DNA from: Rhabdophis nuchalis
Taxonomy: Eukaryota > Chordata > Lepidosauria > Squamata > Natricidae
Assembly: GCA_039707465.1 (NCBI GenBank)
Contig: CM077644.1
Location: 101,943,375-102,007,374, forward strand
DNA length: 64,000 bases
Direction: 5' to 3'
Positions within the stretch are counted from its first letter, which is position 1. Each line of letters starts with the position of its first letter. Below, piece after piece: positions 11,651 to 22,800 of this stretch. Both the position numbers and the translations under genes were made by a program. Below the pieces are notes generated by a model. That model saw nothing but the letters and a program-made list of their open reading frames with translations. It searched no databases and was not told the origin of the DNA.

Positions 11651-13540
11651 GGACATAGCTACTTTAATGCCAAGACACATTGTAAAGTGCCTCTTTTGCA
11701 CCCTTTGCATAGCTTTATTGTTGTTGGTCAGCCACTAAATTGTGTCCAAATCTTCGTGAATAGTGCTAAAATCCCTAAGAAGCCAAATAGCAGAGAAAAG
11801 AATTTAATGGGAGTTGGTGTTAAACAATGAAGACAATGGAGATATCATTCTCCCCAGAGATAGGCACACATTTCTATTGTCCTATTATCAACCCTACTCA
11901 AACAAGTTTTGCAGTTTTGAAGACATGACATCATGAAAGGCCTTTTAATGGAAATTACAGTGGAATGAATGTATGAATTGGCACCTATCCTGTACAACAT
12001 TTAGAAAGAAAAAAAACCCATCACTGCCTGCCTGTGGTCTTTTATTCAACTTCAAGTGTTCTCAGTTGACAGTTCTTGGTGCATAATTGCTGACGTATTT
12101 TTTTGTGATATTATTTTCATAGCTTGATCTCCGAGCCTTAATTAATTTCCTTACATACCCCTAGGATATATTTTTAATGACTCGCTTCATTCTGGCTAGG
12201 GTAAAGGTTAGCTTGTAATTTAGTCACAGTAAACAGATGGGATTTAGGCTGCCAACAATGAAAAGTCTGCAGTAACACGTACAGCAGAGGCAGACAAGCA
12301 CCCCCCCTCCCTTACATGGAAATTAAACGAGACATTTTTGAAAAGAAATGGTGAGAGAGTGCAAAACAGACCTACAAGCTAAAAGGCTTGTAAATATGCC
12401 TTTTTTTTTAAATAAAAGGGACAAGAACGAAGAATTGCATTAATATTTTGACCATAAGTAGGAACAACAGTTCTGCTGTCATTTCCTCAGATGAACAGTT
12501 TTTCAAGTGGATTACAAGGCTGAGCAGTCAGTTTTTGAGAGGTGGCGTGTGGTAGATCTGGGGGGCCTGCTGAGATTGCCATTGATTAATGGATGTTGTG
12601 ATAAGCAGGGAAAAAGATCAGTGTGGACTTATCCTGGTTTCAGCTGTCACAGCTGCATCTCTTTACTCTTCTAACCCTATCCGTCTCTCTGGAAGCCTTT
12701 AAAGTACCTCCTTTTTCTTTCTGGCAAATAATTTAACCAGATGCCAAGGTACCCAGAAACAGCTGTTTCTTTGGAAATTTGCTTCAGGCTTACATATTTG
12801 GTATGGGTAAGAATATTGCTTGTGGAAATGACTCCTTGTGGAAATGGTGACTAGGGTGTGTGTGAGCCCTGAGGATTGTTGTTTATCAAAAGTGGTTTCG
12901 TAAAAGATAGCAATTTGTAGCAAGTGCCAACGCTTTCTCTCTCTCTCTTTTTCCCTCATAAAACAATATTTAATATATATAGTACATGCATGTGTTTCAT
13001 TGATTTGTCTGAGATAAACTACTTGCATTGAAACATAATTTGAAATGTAATTAAAGTTCCACATGATTGAATCAGTGTTTGCTGTTCCACATATGCAAGT
13101 TTTGCCTGGAAAACAGGTGGGCTTGTTTCAAATGGATGTTTAATTTTGTTCATGAGAATTGTCCCATGGGTGTCAATGGACCTATTTGTCAGAGCATACT
13201 ATACTCATCTCTTAATGTGCATTCATATGCAAAATATTTGAGAGACATTTGGCTGAGATAGGTGGCTATAGAAATTGAATAAACAAAGAGTTCTAAAACC
13301 CTTTGATACTTGGGATGAGTGCAATGGAATTACATACTCAAAATGCAGGAAGGTATTAAGTGTTTGTGTCTCAAAGCTTTTCCTATCCGCTGTCCAAAGA
13401 TACTAGAATGCATTGTATGCCATCATCAACCATCATATAGATAGTACTGATTTGGAACTGGAAACATGTGAGATCTACATCAATGAGAACTAGCTAGAAA
13501 CCATATGCAGGTCACTCTAAGCTCTTTGAAAGCAGAACAA
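11651..13540. other. Intergenic DNA, no gene recognised
   Basis: About 1.9 kb without a recognised repeat. Open frames near 12.7-13.26 kb have no protein signature. A CT-rich tract lies near 12932-12952. Blocks such as 12080-12300 look unique and could be conserved non-coding DNA; this cannot be judged without alignment. Confidence 0.4.
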
Positions 13541-13542
13541 GG

Positions 13543-13845
13543 TATGAATCAGTCTGTTCTCACTGTCAGGAGAGTGAGTTCTTAGTTCCAGGTTAGATCT
13601 CTCTCCAACTAGTTTCCACCTTTGCTTCTTGTCCTACCCTCAGGTACTTTGGAGAATAAATTGACCTCTCTTCCCTTTGACAGCTCTTTGACTATTGGAA
13701 GATGGCTATAATGTCACCCAACCCTTCTCTTCATTAGGCTAAATATACCTAATTTCCTCAGCTCTTCATCGTATGGTTTAACCTCCAGACCCCTTACCAT
13801 CTTTGTTGCTCTTCTCTGCATTTGTTCTAGGACTGGAACTGTATG
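13543..13845 (-). mobile_element. CR1 LINE fragment, minus strand
   Basis: Carries, in reverse, 'cttgtcctaccctcaggtac', 'tttggagaataaattgacct', 'cccttaccatctttgttgct' and 'cttctctgcat', which match the C-terminal ORF2 region of the plus-strand CR1 at 6690-7436. It ends where a plus-strand CR1 3' end begins. Confidence 0.85.
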
Positions 13846-13854
13846 TGCGTGCCA

Positions 13855-13985
13855 TCACTAATGGTTTTTCAGGAAAAGATTGAACAACCATTTGTCTAGG
13901 GCGGAATAAGAATTCCTGCCTAGGGCAGGGGGTTGGGTTAAAAGACCTCCAAGGTCCTTTCCAGCCTGTGATTCTATGATTCTTT
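13855..13985 (+). mobile_element. CR1 LINE 3' end, plus strand
   Basis: 'ggaaaagattgaacaaccat', 'aaaagacctccaaggtcctt', then the terminal 'gtgattctatgattctt' repeat. It is joined tail-to-head in opposite orientation to the CR1 piece at 13543-13845, so this is either two insertions or a rearranged copy. Confidence 0.88.
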
Positions 13986-14201
13986 CAGAATAATACACCA
14001 CCCACTTTGAACATGATCAAAGAAATGGTAGGAATTGAAGTAAAGAGTGACACTAGAGTTATATATAAAAGAGAATTGAGATCCAATGACTTTTTAAGGA
14101 TGAAACCAAAGAATTGTTACTATTTTTGACAATACAAGAATACTGTCTTTTCTTCATTAATAAGTTGAAGACACCACTGAACCACTCTTGAATGTCTACA
14201 T

Positions 14202-14300
14202 CAGGGATGTCCAAACTTGGGAACTTTAAGACTTGTTGGCTGGGGAATTCTGGGAGTTGAAGTCCACAAGTCTTAAAGTTCCCAAGTTTGGACATCCCTG
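14202..14300. mobile_element. hAT-type hairpin element with perfect 35-bp arms
   Basis: Arms 14202-14236 and 14266-14300 are exact reverse complements over 35 bases, starting 'cagggatgtccaaacttggg'. An identical 8-bp target site, GTCTACAT, flanks it at 14194-14201 and 14301-14308. At 99 bp it is the shortest and best-preserved member of the hairpin family. If transcribed it would form a long stem, a possible small-RNA source, but there is no evidence of expression. Confidence 0.93.
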
Positions 14301-14308
14301 GTCTACAT

Positions 14309-15790
14309 GTCCGTGCCCATGTTATTTTCTTGGAAACATTTTACCATACCACATACTGTTTTTGATATTCACAGAAACGTATTGGGAGATGAGAAATGAC
14401 AGTGAGTTCTGAGTTTCTGATGGATTAGAAGTGCTTAAAGAGGTAAATTGTAAACATGTAAAAAATATAAGAGGACAGCAATTTATATATATATATACAC
14501 AAGATGAATATTTTTAGTGATTTAAAGTAAGGATTTTCAGAGAGAACAGCAACACTCCCTCTCCCTCCCTCCCTCCCTCTTTCACGCATTTTCCTTCCTT
14601 CTCACACATAGACACCACTTAACGGTAAAATAAAAATATTTTGAATCTTAAATTCAAATCAACTGATTTGTGTTTCTCACACACTGCCTCTTCTCTAAAG
14701 TACCATACAAACTCTATTTATGAAGGGCAAGGAGCTTCTAAAAACATTGTTATCTGGAGGTGGGTGGGAAACAGTTCATTTTTCATGTAAGTAAAAACGG
14801 CAATGAGCTTGTTCTTTAAATTCTAACGTTTGAATATATTTAAAATCAAGGACCTTATCTATCCATAATTTGCCACTTGGAATTTCCACTGAATACATGG
14901 GAGAGCGAAGTACAACCTTAGGGTTATCTCACTAAAATCAATGCAACATGATATCCATATCTACATTCTGCCTTGGCTGTTTTGATTTCAATGAAATGAC
15001 TAGATTCTTCTGCAACCAAATTCAAATCAAGTAACTTATTGCCTCTTCTATCATTAGAGCCTTTTGCTCCTTTTTTGCAGGAGAATTGCTTTCTACTTTT
15101 TCCATAACGTATGTTAACACTTATATATGACAAACCTTACTTTAGTTATTTGTAGCTGAGCAAGACACATTTGATGGAAAACTATTTCTGCATCAAACAA
15201 GCAAATAAATCTTGGGCTTTAAAAAAAGAACACTACTTTACAAAACATATCTGAGAACCTTTGTATTTCAAAATCAAACTATTTATTTATTCAACCATAA
15301 TACCATGTGTCAGCCATGTCTTGTAATGTCTTCTGTCATATAAAAGCAAACAAAGTCATGTTACATTAATGCCTTGTCTGAGATCATATGACTGACTGGC
15401 TATAATTCCATGCCCCTTTGCTATTAAAAACATGACCCAGAATGTTAAGCAGCATTTGAATAAGAGCACCTACATTTTGCACATGGTTACAAAAGCCGGG
15501 GAGATTATTTCTGATTTCAGTGTTTGTACTGTGTGTGTTTGTTTGAATTATCTCATGCATCCCATGAATGTTATTGAAATTGGATAGGAATAAGTTCATT
15601 TTTTTCATAGATGTGCACCCCAATTTTATACTTGTTTATTCAGAATTAAATCCCATATATGTCTTTTGCTCAAGGAAGTATGCATTGGATTACTGTTTTT
15701 TAAGTTTGCAGGTTTTTAGTACTACAGCATCCATGAAACTCCTTTCAAACTGCTTTCAAGTTTCTGTACAACTGTTCGTTGGAAATGAAA
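14309..15790. other. Intergenic DNA, no gene recognised
   Basis: Contains a short TA tract near 14486 and a (CCCT)n patch at about 14558-14580; otherwise unremarkable AT-rich sequence. Confidence 0.4.
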
Positions 15791-15792
15791 TA

Positions 15793-16270
15793 CAGTGGTA
15801 CCTCGGACCACGAACGCCTCTCATCACGTCCAATTCGCTTCACGACCAAAAATTTCCCAAAAAATGTGCCCCGGTTCACGAACACCGTTTCGCTGCACGA
15901 ACGGAAAAGTTCGTAAAAAATGCTCCGCTGCACGAACTCCGCCTCACTTCACGAACTCTGCCTCGCATCACGAACTCCGCCCTCGCATCACGAACGGAAA
16001 AGTTCGTAAAAATGCCCGGATTCACGACCTCCGTTTCGCTTCACGAACCGGAGCCGCGGACATTTTAAAAACAAGGTCAGAACGGATTAACCGGATTTAC
16101 ATTGAACCCTATGGGAAACTGTGCCTCGCATCACAACCAAAAAACAAGGTCGGAACGGATTAATCGGATTTACATTGAACCCTATGGGAAATTGTGCCTC
16201 ACATCACAACCAAATCGGATCGCGACCAGAGTCATTTTACGAATTAAGTTCGTGATCCGAGGTACCACTG
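15793..16270. mobile_element. Tigger-like (Tc1/mariner) non-autonomous element with intact ends
   Basis: Terminal inverted repeats start 'cagtggtacctcgg' and match over about 23 bp with one mismatch. TA dinucleotides flank both ends (15791-15792 and 16271-16272). The interior is a run of 'cacgaactccgcc' and 'acggaaaagttcgtaaaaa' words, GC-richer than its surroundings, plus an internal 73-bp tandem duplication (16071-16143 and 16144-16210). There is no transposase ORF; the open frames across it come from the internal repetition. Confidence 0.9.
16071..16210. repeat. 73-bp tandem duplication inside the Tigger-like element
   Basis: Two copies of a unit beginning 'acaaggtcagaacggattaa' (second copy 'acaaggtcggaacggattaa'), each including 'ttgaaccctatgggaaa'. 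They differ at a few bases. The duplication is confined to the element. Confidence 0.92.
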
Positions 16271-16272
16271 TA

Positions 16273-17664
16273 TACACTTCTTCACCTTGGAGACAAAGAA
16301 CAAATTTGGCTGAGTCACTTTCTATAAGATAAGAAAATCAACTTTGTGTGTGCGTATTTAAGAAGAGGTAATGCTGCCAATGAAATTGTTGAGCTCTTAG
16401 CTTTTTGTCCAACCCTCGTTTTCAATCTTTAGCTACTGCTTTATTATCAGAGGGAAATTTAAACTTATGAATTCGCTGCAACATGTAGTCAGATTAGCTA
16501 GAGGTTTTTTATTCTCAACTTCTTTCATGAAGTATATTCCATCTTCAAACCACAAATATTCCATATAAACAAACTTATGTTTATATTCACTTTAATTAAA
16601 TGAAGATTTTAATTCAGAGCTCTGTAAGCTCACAGAAAGTCAAAGATATTTTTTTCCAGTGAAACAAAGATCTTGGTTTTTCAATATTAGGTCTCTTACC
16701 AGGGGGAAAAAAGGGATCTATGGATTTCTCATCCACTTTTTGTCTTTCTTGTTATTCCTGCCTGCCCATGCCTCTCTTCCCCTGCTCCAAACCAGCAAAT
16801 GTGTTCACTTTTCCAATAATCCCCTTCAGCATGAAGCTGCTTTTATGCTCTTCAACAAGTGTTTGTGGGAAAGCGTTGATGCTTATTAATCTGTTTCTTG
16901 TCTAGCAAGTGAGCTTGTGCATGATTTCTGGCACAACTGGCATTTTTGATCGCTCCCAATGTGTGCTTCAGGGCGGTTACACTGAACAGATGTGGTTTGG
17001 AATTGTTGTTCTTTGTAATTACCCTCATTAAATGAAAGCGTGTGTCAATCAGCTAGGTACTTTATACACACCAATCACTTGCAAGAGATTTACATGTATA
17101 TATTTTATACACATATGTGGGAAAATATCTAAACAATGTGAGTACTTCATTAGATTTAATAATTTAGCAAACACATGCTAGTTACTTGAGACCTGTTGAT
17201 AAATAACCCACCAATTGGTTTCAGGTGCTTTGTGGCCTGCAATATTACACCCTTTATGGCACAAACCATATGGATTGAATCCTTCAGAATGAAATACTCT
17301 TAATATACTATAAATTATGTACATTGGATAGGAAAATCATACACAGTTCATCAGCATTAAAGGAAATAACCATCTCTCTTTAAAACATTTAGCTCCTTTC
17401 AGATATTTAAAATTTGTCAAAACACATTCTAGTTTTATCTCACCTCCCTACATTGAATGGAAATTGAGTCATTCTGCAGGAGCAAACAGCAGCATTCCTT
17501 CTCTAGTTTTCCTTCACAAGCACTTTGTATAAGGCTGGTACATATTCTCTCCCTATTACACATTTTGAATGCCAGAAGATTTTTAGGGAGACATGTTTCC
17601 AATATATAAAGTATAGTGTAACTACCATATAGATCCAGTTTGTTTACTTTCTTTTAGTGTTCCT
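16273..17664. other. Intergenic DNA, no gene or repeat recognised
   Basis: About 1.4 kb of unique-looking sequence. The stretch 16900-17260 has a balanced composition and no repeat signature, making it a reasonable candidate for conserved non-coding DNA, but no alignment is available here. Confidence 0.4.
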
Positions 17665-17666
17665 AT

Positions 17667-18070
17667 ACAGGTAGTCCTCCACTTATGACCACAATTGAGA
17701 TCATAAAAATTTTATGTTGCTAAGCGAGACATTTGTTAAGTGAGTTTTGCCTCATATTATGACTTTTCTTGCCAGTTGTTAAATGAATCACTGAAGTTGT
17801 TAAATCAGTAACAGGGTTGTTAAGTGAATCTAGTTTCCCCATTGACTTTGCTTCTTAGAAGGTCACAAAAGATACTGAGACCGACATAAATATGAGTCAG
17901 TTGCCAAGCATCTGAATTTTGATCACATGACCATGGGGAAGTTGAAATGGTCACAAGTGTGAAAAATGCTGCTATAAATCACTTCTCTTGAATTCCATTG
18001 TAGCTTTTTTGAGTGCTATTGTAACTTTGAGTGATCACTAAACAAACTGTTGTAAGTCGAGGACTACCTG
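17667..18070. mobile_element. mariner-like non-autonomous element (copy B, both ends intact)
   Basis: Begins 'caggtagtcctccacttatg' and ends with the inverse 'taagtcgaggactacctg', with TA at 17665-17666 and 18071-18072. The interior holds repeated 'gttaagtgaatc'-type words and no ORF of interest. It is the clearest member of the family also found at 7913-8338, 9856-10390 and 25284-25350. Confidence 0.92.
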
Positions 18071-18397
18071 TACATAGCAAAGGTCTTTTTTTTAAGTTTG
18101 GTGAAGAATGAGGTGGATCAGCTTTTGCCTGACACCCAACAGAAAGGGAATCATAGTTCCATGCCAAATGGCTTAGCACTACTTAATGAAATATAAAATG
18201 GGATCCCTCCAACTGCATAATCTTTTTTTAAAAGGGCCTTTCTCCCCAAAAACCTGAGTTCAAAACTATGTCAGCAATCTCATTCCCTATGGCTTCAGAA
18301 ATCTTTAGGAAGAAGAGCTTCAGGTTTCACACAAACAGAGCATCTATCTGCAATTCATCAAAGAAACTCAACTTTTTTTCAGACACATTTCATATTG

Positions 18398-18441
18398 GTT
18401 TCTAGCCAGGTGCCTTAACCACTACTACACTAAAGTGGCTC
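18398..18441 (-). mobile_element. Squamate tRNA-SINE head fragment
   Basis: 'tttctagccaggtgccttaa' followed by 'ccactactacactaaagtgg' and 'ctctc' is the reverse complement of the SINE head seen at 8796-8988. Confidence 0.7.
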
Positions 18442-18846
18442 TCAATATGTGTAGTCCTAGTAATAATTATTAGGCATACTGCTGAGATGAAGCTAAATGT
18501 CCTACTGTAATAATAATGTGTAATAAAGATAAGTTTGACATAGTAGTCTGGTGCCAATCTATCCTGATTTTAGTATATGGTCTGATTTTAGCCAAGTAGT
18601 ATTACAGGTGGGGTACTGAATCTTTCCTCTCTTTATAGTGGCCATCATGGGGAAATAATTCATTCCATTTCCTGTTATAACCTGGCCTTTGTATCTGATT
18701 GGACAACTAATTAGAGTTTATTTGGAATTTGCAGTATTAACTCAAATGGGATCAGTTGACGTCAGTGTTAAGAATAGCATATTAGAATATTAGTATGTAT
18801 ATGTAATTCTTAGTTTGATTAATGATAATTATGGGACTACAACCAG

Positions 18847-19005
18847 AGGTAGGTTGCTCCCGGTTCAGCCTTGATTGGGCAAACCAGTAGTAGCGGTGGG
18901 AGGCTCTGCCCACCTGCCCGGATGCTTCTGCGCATGCGCATAAGCATTACATGCGCACGCACAAGTGAACCAGTGGTAAAAAAAATGGAAAGCCACCACT
19001 AACTA
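18847..19005. mobile_element. Probable hAT-type element ('cagaggtaggttg' ends)
   Basis: It starts 'cagaggtaggttgctcccgg', contains 'ggctctgcccacctgcccgg' and alternating 'gcgcatgcgc' words, and ends 'ccaccact'. Its ends and GC-rich core match the element at 34935-35149. An 8-bp target duplication is not clear (about 5 of 8 matches), so the right boundary is approximate. Confidence 0.65.
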
Positions 19006-20530
19006 TAGTCCAACATGTGTACAGGCAGCAGATATGTACATGACATACAACTGAAATACATACAAAGGTCTTAATCAAGGCAGTGTTCTTTTTTTTTTCT
19101 TTTGTGATTACATTTTAGAATATAATTGCCTTCTTTTGACTTCCTTTCTCCCTTCCTTCCCCCCTTTCTCCCTGTTGACATATACATTAACATTCAAAAG
19201 CAGCTGCCATACTTTAAGGAAAGAAAAAAAATGAAATAATATTTTTCTGATCTTATATGTTAAAATCTGAATCTAGAAATTTTTATTTTCTCACAATGAA
19301 AAGTAATATTTATCTTCCTCATAAAACAAGCAATCTATGTGGGTTTTGTGTGTGCATACAGTATATACTAGTGTCTTTGCTATGTGCAGAGTTCTATAAC
19401 TGTATTTGGGGAATCAAGAATCTTGGCTTGGCAAAAATGGTCACTTAGGTAACAAGGTGGCTTAAGATATAGTTCAAAATAAGAGGGAAGCTTCTTCCTT
19501 ATTCTCCTCACCTTACTCCCCTGTCAGGGGATAACAGAATTTCATAATAAAACGACCACAGGAAGAGATGAAAACCTATGTTTAGAATCTTTTTTTTTTT
19601 AAAGAGCACATGTTTTGTTTAAATGCGTGCACATCCTTCTGGCTGGAACATCTGTTTCTAACTGGTTGTTCCTCTTGGCTGCTTTTCAATTGGATTTCCT
19701 TGAGCAGGTCCAAAGCTTGTCACCTTAGCCAGGGTCTGTTAGCTATCACCACTGGTCCCACATTAAGTAGGAGGTTCAGGGCTAAACTAATAACTCTTCT
19801 GCTTTCTGACTGATCACAGCATTTCTTGTGGTGGCTACTTATCATGTTAGCTCCTCAGGGAAGTTGCCTTCTTTGTCTGTGTCTTTTTGCAGAAACTGTT
19901 TTCTTCCGTTCTCTTCTGTCATCCCTGCAGTTGCATTAGGAATAGCAAGAGAATTCTTGCTTGCATGAAAATGTTGTTTAAGCCTCACCTGCTGTTTGCA
20001 TGCTGCTCTAGTCCACTTAGTGCTACCTTTTACATCTAAATTACCTGCCTACCTGTATTCCTGACTCCTTTCCCACCCCCCCTCCATGGTTGCTTATGAT
20101 GAAAGAAACAAAATGGAGTGCCTGTGAACATGAAGGCTGATTTTCAGCCCAGCATGTTAGCATGGCAGCAATCTCACTTTCGATGCTTATTTTAAATATT
20201 CAGAATTGTTTAATTTGGTTGGGAGTTTCCCCCCTCTTCTCTCCCTATTTGCTCTCCTTCCAGCATATCTAAACAGATATCTCACCAATGCAGCTATGAA
20301 AATACTGGCAGCCTTGAAATTTCCACCATAATCTCTGGATTCGGATGTTTTCCCATCCCCCTCCCTTCTAAGCAAAGAGAGAGCTTCAAGATGGATTATT
20401 CTAACATATTGGTTATTTTCCCTTGTTCTAATATGAAGCCATTGGGTGGCTTTGCCATCTTTTCCTCCTTAATTGATTGTGATAAGAAAAGCAACCAAAG
20501 AAAAACATTTAATTCCTATTTTATCCCTTG
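19006..20530. other. Intergenic DNA, no gene recognised
   Basis: Pyrimidine-rich patches (19088-19170) and otherwise unique-looking DNA. No exon with a recognisable product was found. Confidence 0.4.
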
Positions 20531-20537
20531 GGGGAAG

Positions 20538-20594
20538 AGCCAGCTCTCTCTCTCTCCCTCTCCCTCTCTCTCTATCTGTCTCTCTCTCTCTCAG
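20538..20594. repeat. (CT)n low-complexity tract
   Basis: Imperfect CT repeats with CCCT and TATC interruptions. It abuts the degraded LINE to its right. Confidence 0.9.
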
Positions 20595-20599
20595 TTTAA

Positions 20600-20730
20600 G
20601 AGGGAGGAGGCCTGCCAGATCTCCAGGGAAATGATGTTCCACAGGATAGGAACTGCCACAGAAAAGGCATGTTTTATAGGTCTCACTAGAGAGAAATATT
20701 TAAGGTAAGGTTGGCCTGGAGCATGCCTCC
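20600..20730 (-). mobile_element. Degraded L2-like LINE fragment
   Basis: 'gatgttccacaggataggaa' followed by 'ctgccacagaaaaggcatg' is a diverged form of the 'tcgttccagagggc / gccacagagaaggccc' block in the younger L2-like copies, same (minus) orientation. It is an old copy and its limits are uncertain. Confidence 0.55.
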
Positions 20731-21281
20731 TCTATCCAGTCTGGTGAATGGGCAGATACCACATTTTCCCAGTTCAATCCCTCATACTTAAAATTAATTA
20801 ATAGAATTTTACTAGATAGATCACTATCTAGGTTGCAAAAATCAGGGCAACCACTAGAAGGCTACAGAAATACAGAACATGCTAACTCATTGCTGGTGTC
20901 GTTTAATGGCCGTCTAGACTTTTGGAGGCAAGAAATGGCACTCCAAGCTGAAGAGAGTAATAATATACTCTTCTTTTCTTCTAGATGTCGTGTGATGGCG
21001 TTAGAACATAATCTAAGTTCCACAAGCTTCTTGCTAAAACCAGCTAACTCTCTCAACATTTTCTTCATCTGTAGTAACAATGGGACAGCATGTGGAATTA
21101 AATCAAATTATGGAGTTACTCTTATAATTTGTTGAGGATCATATGCCAGTGGGGGATGGGACCAAAACAAGATGAGATGCCAGAACTAAATTAATCACCC
21201 TCTGACCACCTTGTCTCTGTCCTAAACAGGCTGTTGGAAAAATAACAGACTATTTTGTACCATCAGACTATTTTGTACCAT
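20731..21281. other. Intergenic DNA with an 18-bp tandem duplication
   Basis: Nothing recognised except a direct duplication of 'agactattttgtaccatc' at 21247-21264 and 21265-21282, immediately left of the CR1 insertion. Confidence 0.5.
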
Positions 21282-22095
21282 CAGGACCTTGGTGTCCTGG
21301 TAGACAGCTCAATGAAGGTGTCAAACCAGTGTGCCGCAGCAGTGAAAAAAGCAAACTCATTGCTAGGGATCATTAGGAAGGGTATAGAAAATAAGTCAGC
21401 AAGTGTCATTTTGCCTCTTTATAAATCTATGGTGAGGCTCCATCTGGAGTATTGTGTACAGTTCTGGTCACCATACCTTCAGAAGGATATTATGGAAATG
21501 GAAAAGGTGCAGAGGAAGGCAACCAGAATGATTAGGGGGCTGGAACACCTTCCTTACCATCTGAGGCTGCAACGGCTGGGCCTCTTCACTCTAGAACAAC
21601 GGTGCCTGAGAAGTGACCTGATTGAAGTCTATAAAATCATGCACGGTGTGAACAAAATAGAAAAGGAAAAACTATTTTCCCTATCGCACAACACTAAAAC
21701 TAGGGGGCACTCCATGAAACGTTTGATAGCTAGACCTCAAACAAATAAGAGGAAGTACTTTTTCACCCAGAGGATCAATGGTCTATGGAACTCCCTGCCA
21801 GAAGAAGTGGTGACAGCTGTCAGCCATGACACCTTTAAGAAAGGATTAGATGAGTTCATGGAGAACAAGGGTATCAATGGCTATCATTAGGGATGCCTAA
21901 GGACACATTCCGGGATGGAGAGATAGGCAGGATATTTCTCAATGCCATTTGCAGGGAATCATAAGCAGATGAAGACATCTGCTTGGGAATACCCTGAAGC
22001 AAATGGTGAGTCACTGTGTGAGATAGAATGCTGGACTGGATGGGCTGTGGCCTATTCCAGCAAGGCTATTCTTATGTTCTTATGTTCTTATCAGT
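21282..22095 (+). mobile_element. CR1 LINE, 5'-truncated, long open C-terminal ORF2 segment
   Basis: The + strand is open for about 210 codons to the stop at 21888-21890: DLGVLVDSSM, CAAAVKKANSLLGIIRKGIENKS, MVRLHLEYCVQFWSPYLQKDI, KVQRKATRMIRGLEHLPY, LFTLEQRCLRSDLIEVYKIMHG, RKYFFTQRINGLWNSLPEEVV. This is the CR1-clade ORF2 C-terminus, clearly diverged from the copy at 6690. The 3' UTR ends in three CR1-type terminal repeats (ATTCTTATG / TTCTTATG / TTCTTATC, 22067-22092). It lacks the endonuclease and the RT catalytic core, so it is 5'-truncated and not autonomous. Confidence 0.94.
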
Positions 22096-22567
22096 CTGAC
22101 CTGAGTTCCTGTAAAAGGCCTTTTATTAGCCAAAGGGTTGCCATTAAATTTGGATTGAGGCTATCAGGTTAAACTTGCCTATTGTAGTAGATAAATGTCT
22201 AGTATTCAAAACTCCAGAGTTGTAGCTAGTTCTTAAAAGTCCTTAATGTGCCCCTTAGGACCTCAGAAAATGACCAAATTATGTTAGGGGGAGAAAATTT
22301 TGAAATACTTTATGGAATATATGAATGTTGATCTTATTAATTTTTATTAACATTTGAAATGTGAATGAACATCAAATTAAGGTTTTGCTCTGGTTCCACC
22401 TGCTACATTTCTGAATTGTGGCTTTAGCAAAATATATCATGAATTCTGCAGAACCTCTAGCTGAGAGCAAAGATGATTTTATGGTCTCTGGTGAATGGGT
22501 TAAGAGTTCAAGTGATTTTTCTGGCTCTTGTAACCTTCAGTCTGATAAATTGGATGATCTACATCAC
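22096..22567. other. Intergenic DNA, nothing recognised
   Basis: No gene or transposon end was recognised between the CR1 copy and the L2-like fragment. Confidence 0.4.
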
Positions 22568-22800
22568 TTTTTTATTTTTTATTTTTTTATTTTTTGGATT
22601 TATAAACTGCCCTATCTCCCCGAAGGGACTCAGGGCGGTGCACAGGAGAGAATAAAACAAAATACAATAAATACAATAAAATAGTTAAAATGAATTAAAT
22701 ATATGGGCCTGTGCTACAATAAATTTAAAACCCTACAAAAACCATCTTAAAATTATGCCAGGCCAGCCATCTGAAACAAGTAGGTTTTTAATGTTTTTAA
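22568..22800 (-). mobile_element. L2-like LINE 3' UTR fragment
   Basis: The T-rich left end (reverse of an A-rich tail) is followed by 'ccccgaagggactcagggcg' and 'gtgcacaggag', and further in by 'tgccaggccagcc'. These are the landmarks of the 3' UTR in the copies at 9035, 36066 and 60378. Confidence 0.88.

Noticed and set aside
16071..16210. CRISPR-like or satellite array
   Set aside because: Only two tandem copies, without spacers, inside a transposon in a vertebrate genome.
15568..16332. Open frames across the Tigger-like element
   Set aside because: Produced by internal 'cacgaactccgcc' repetition; no transposase domain.
20391..20708. 105-codon open frame with a Ser-Leu-rich centre
   Set aside because: Runs through a CT microsatellite and a decayed LINE; no protein signature.
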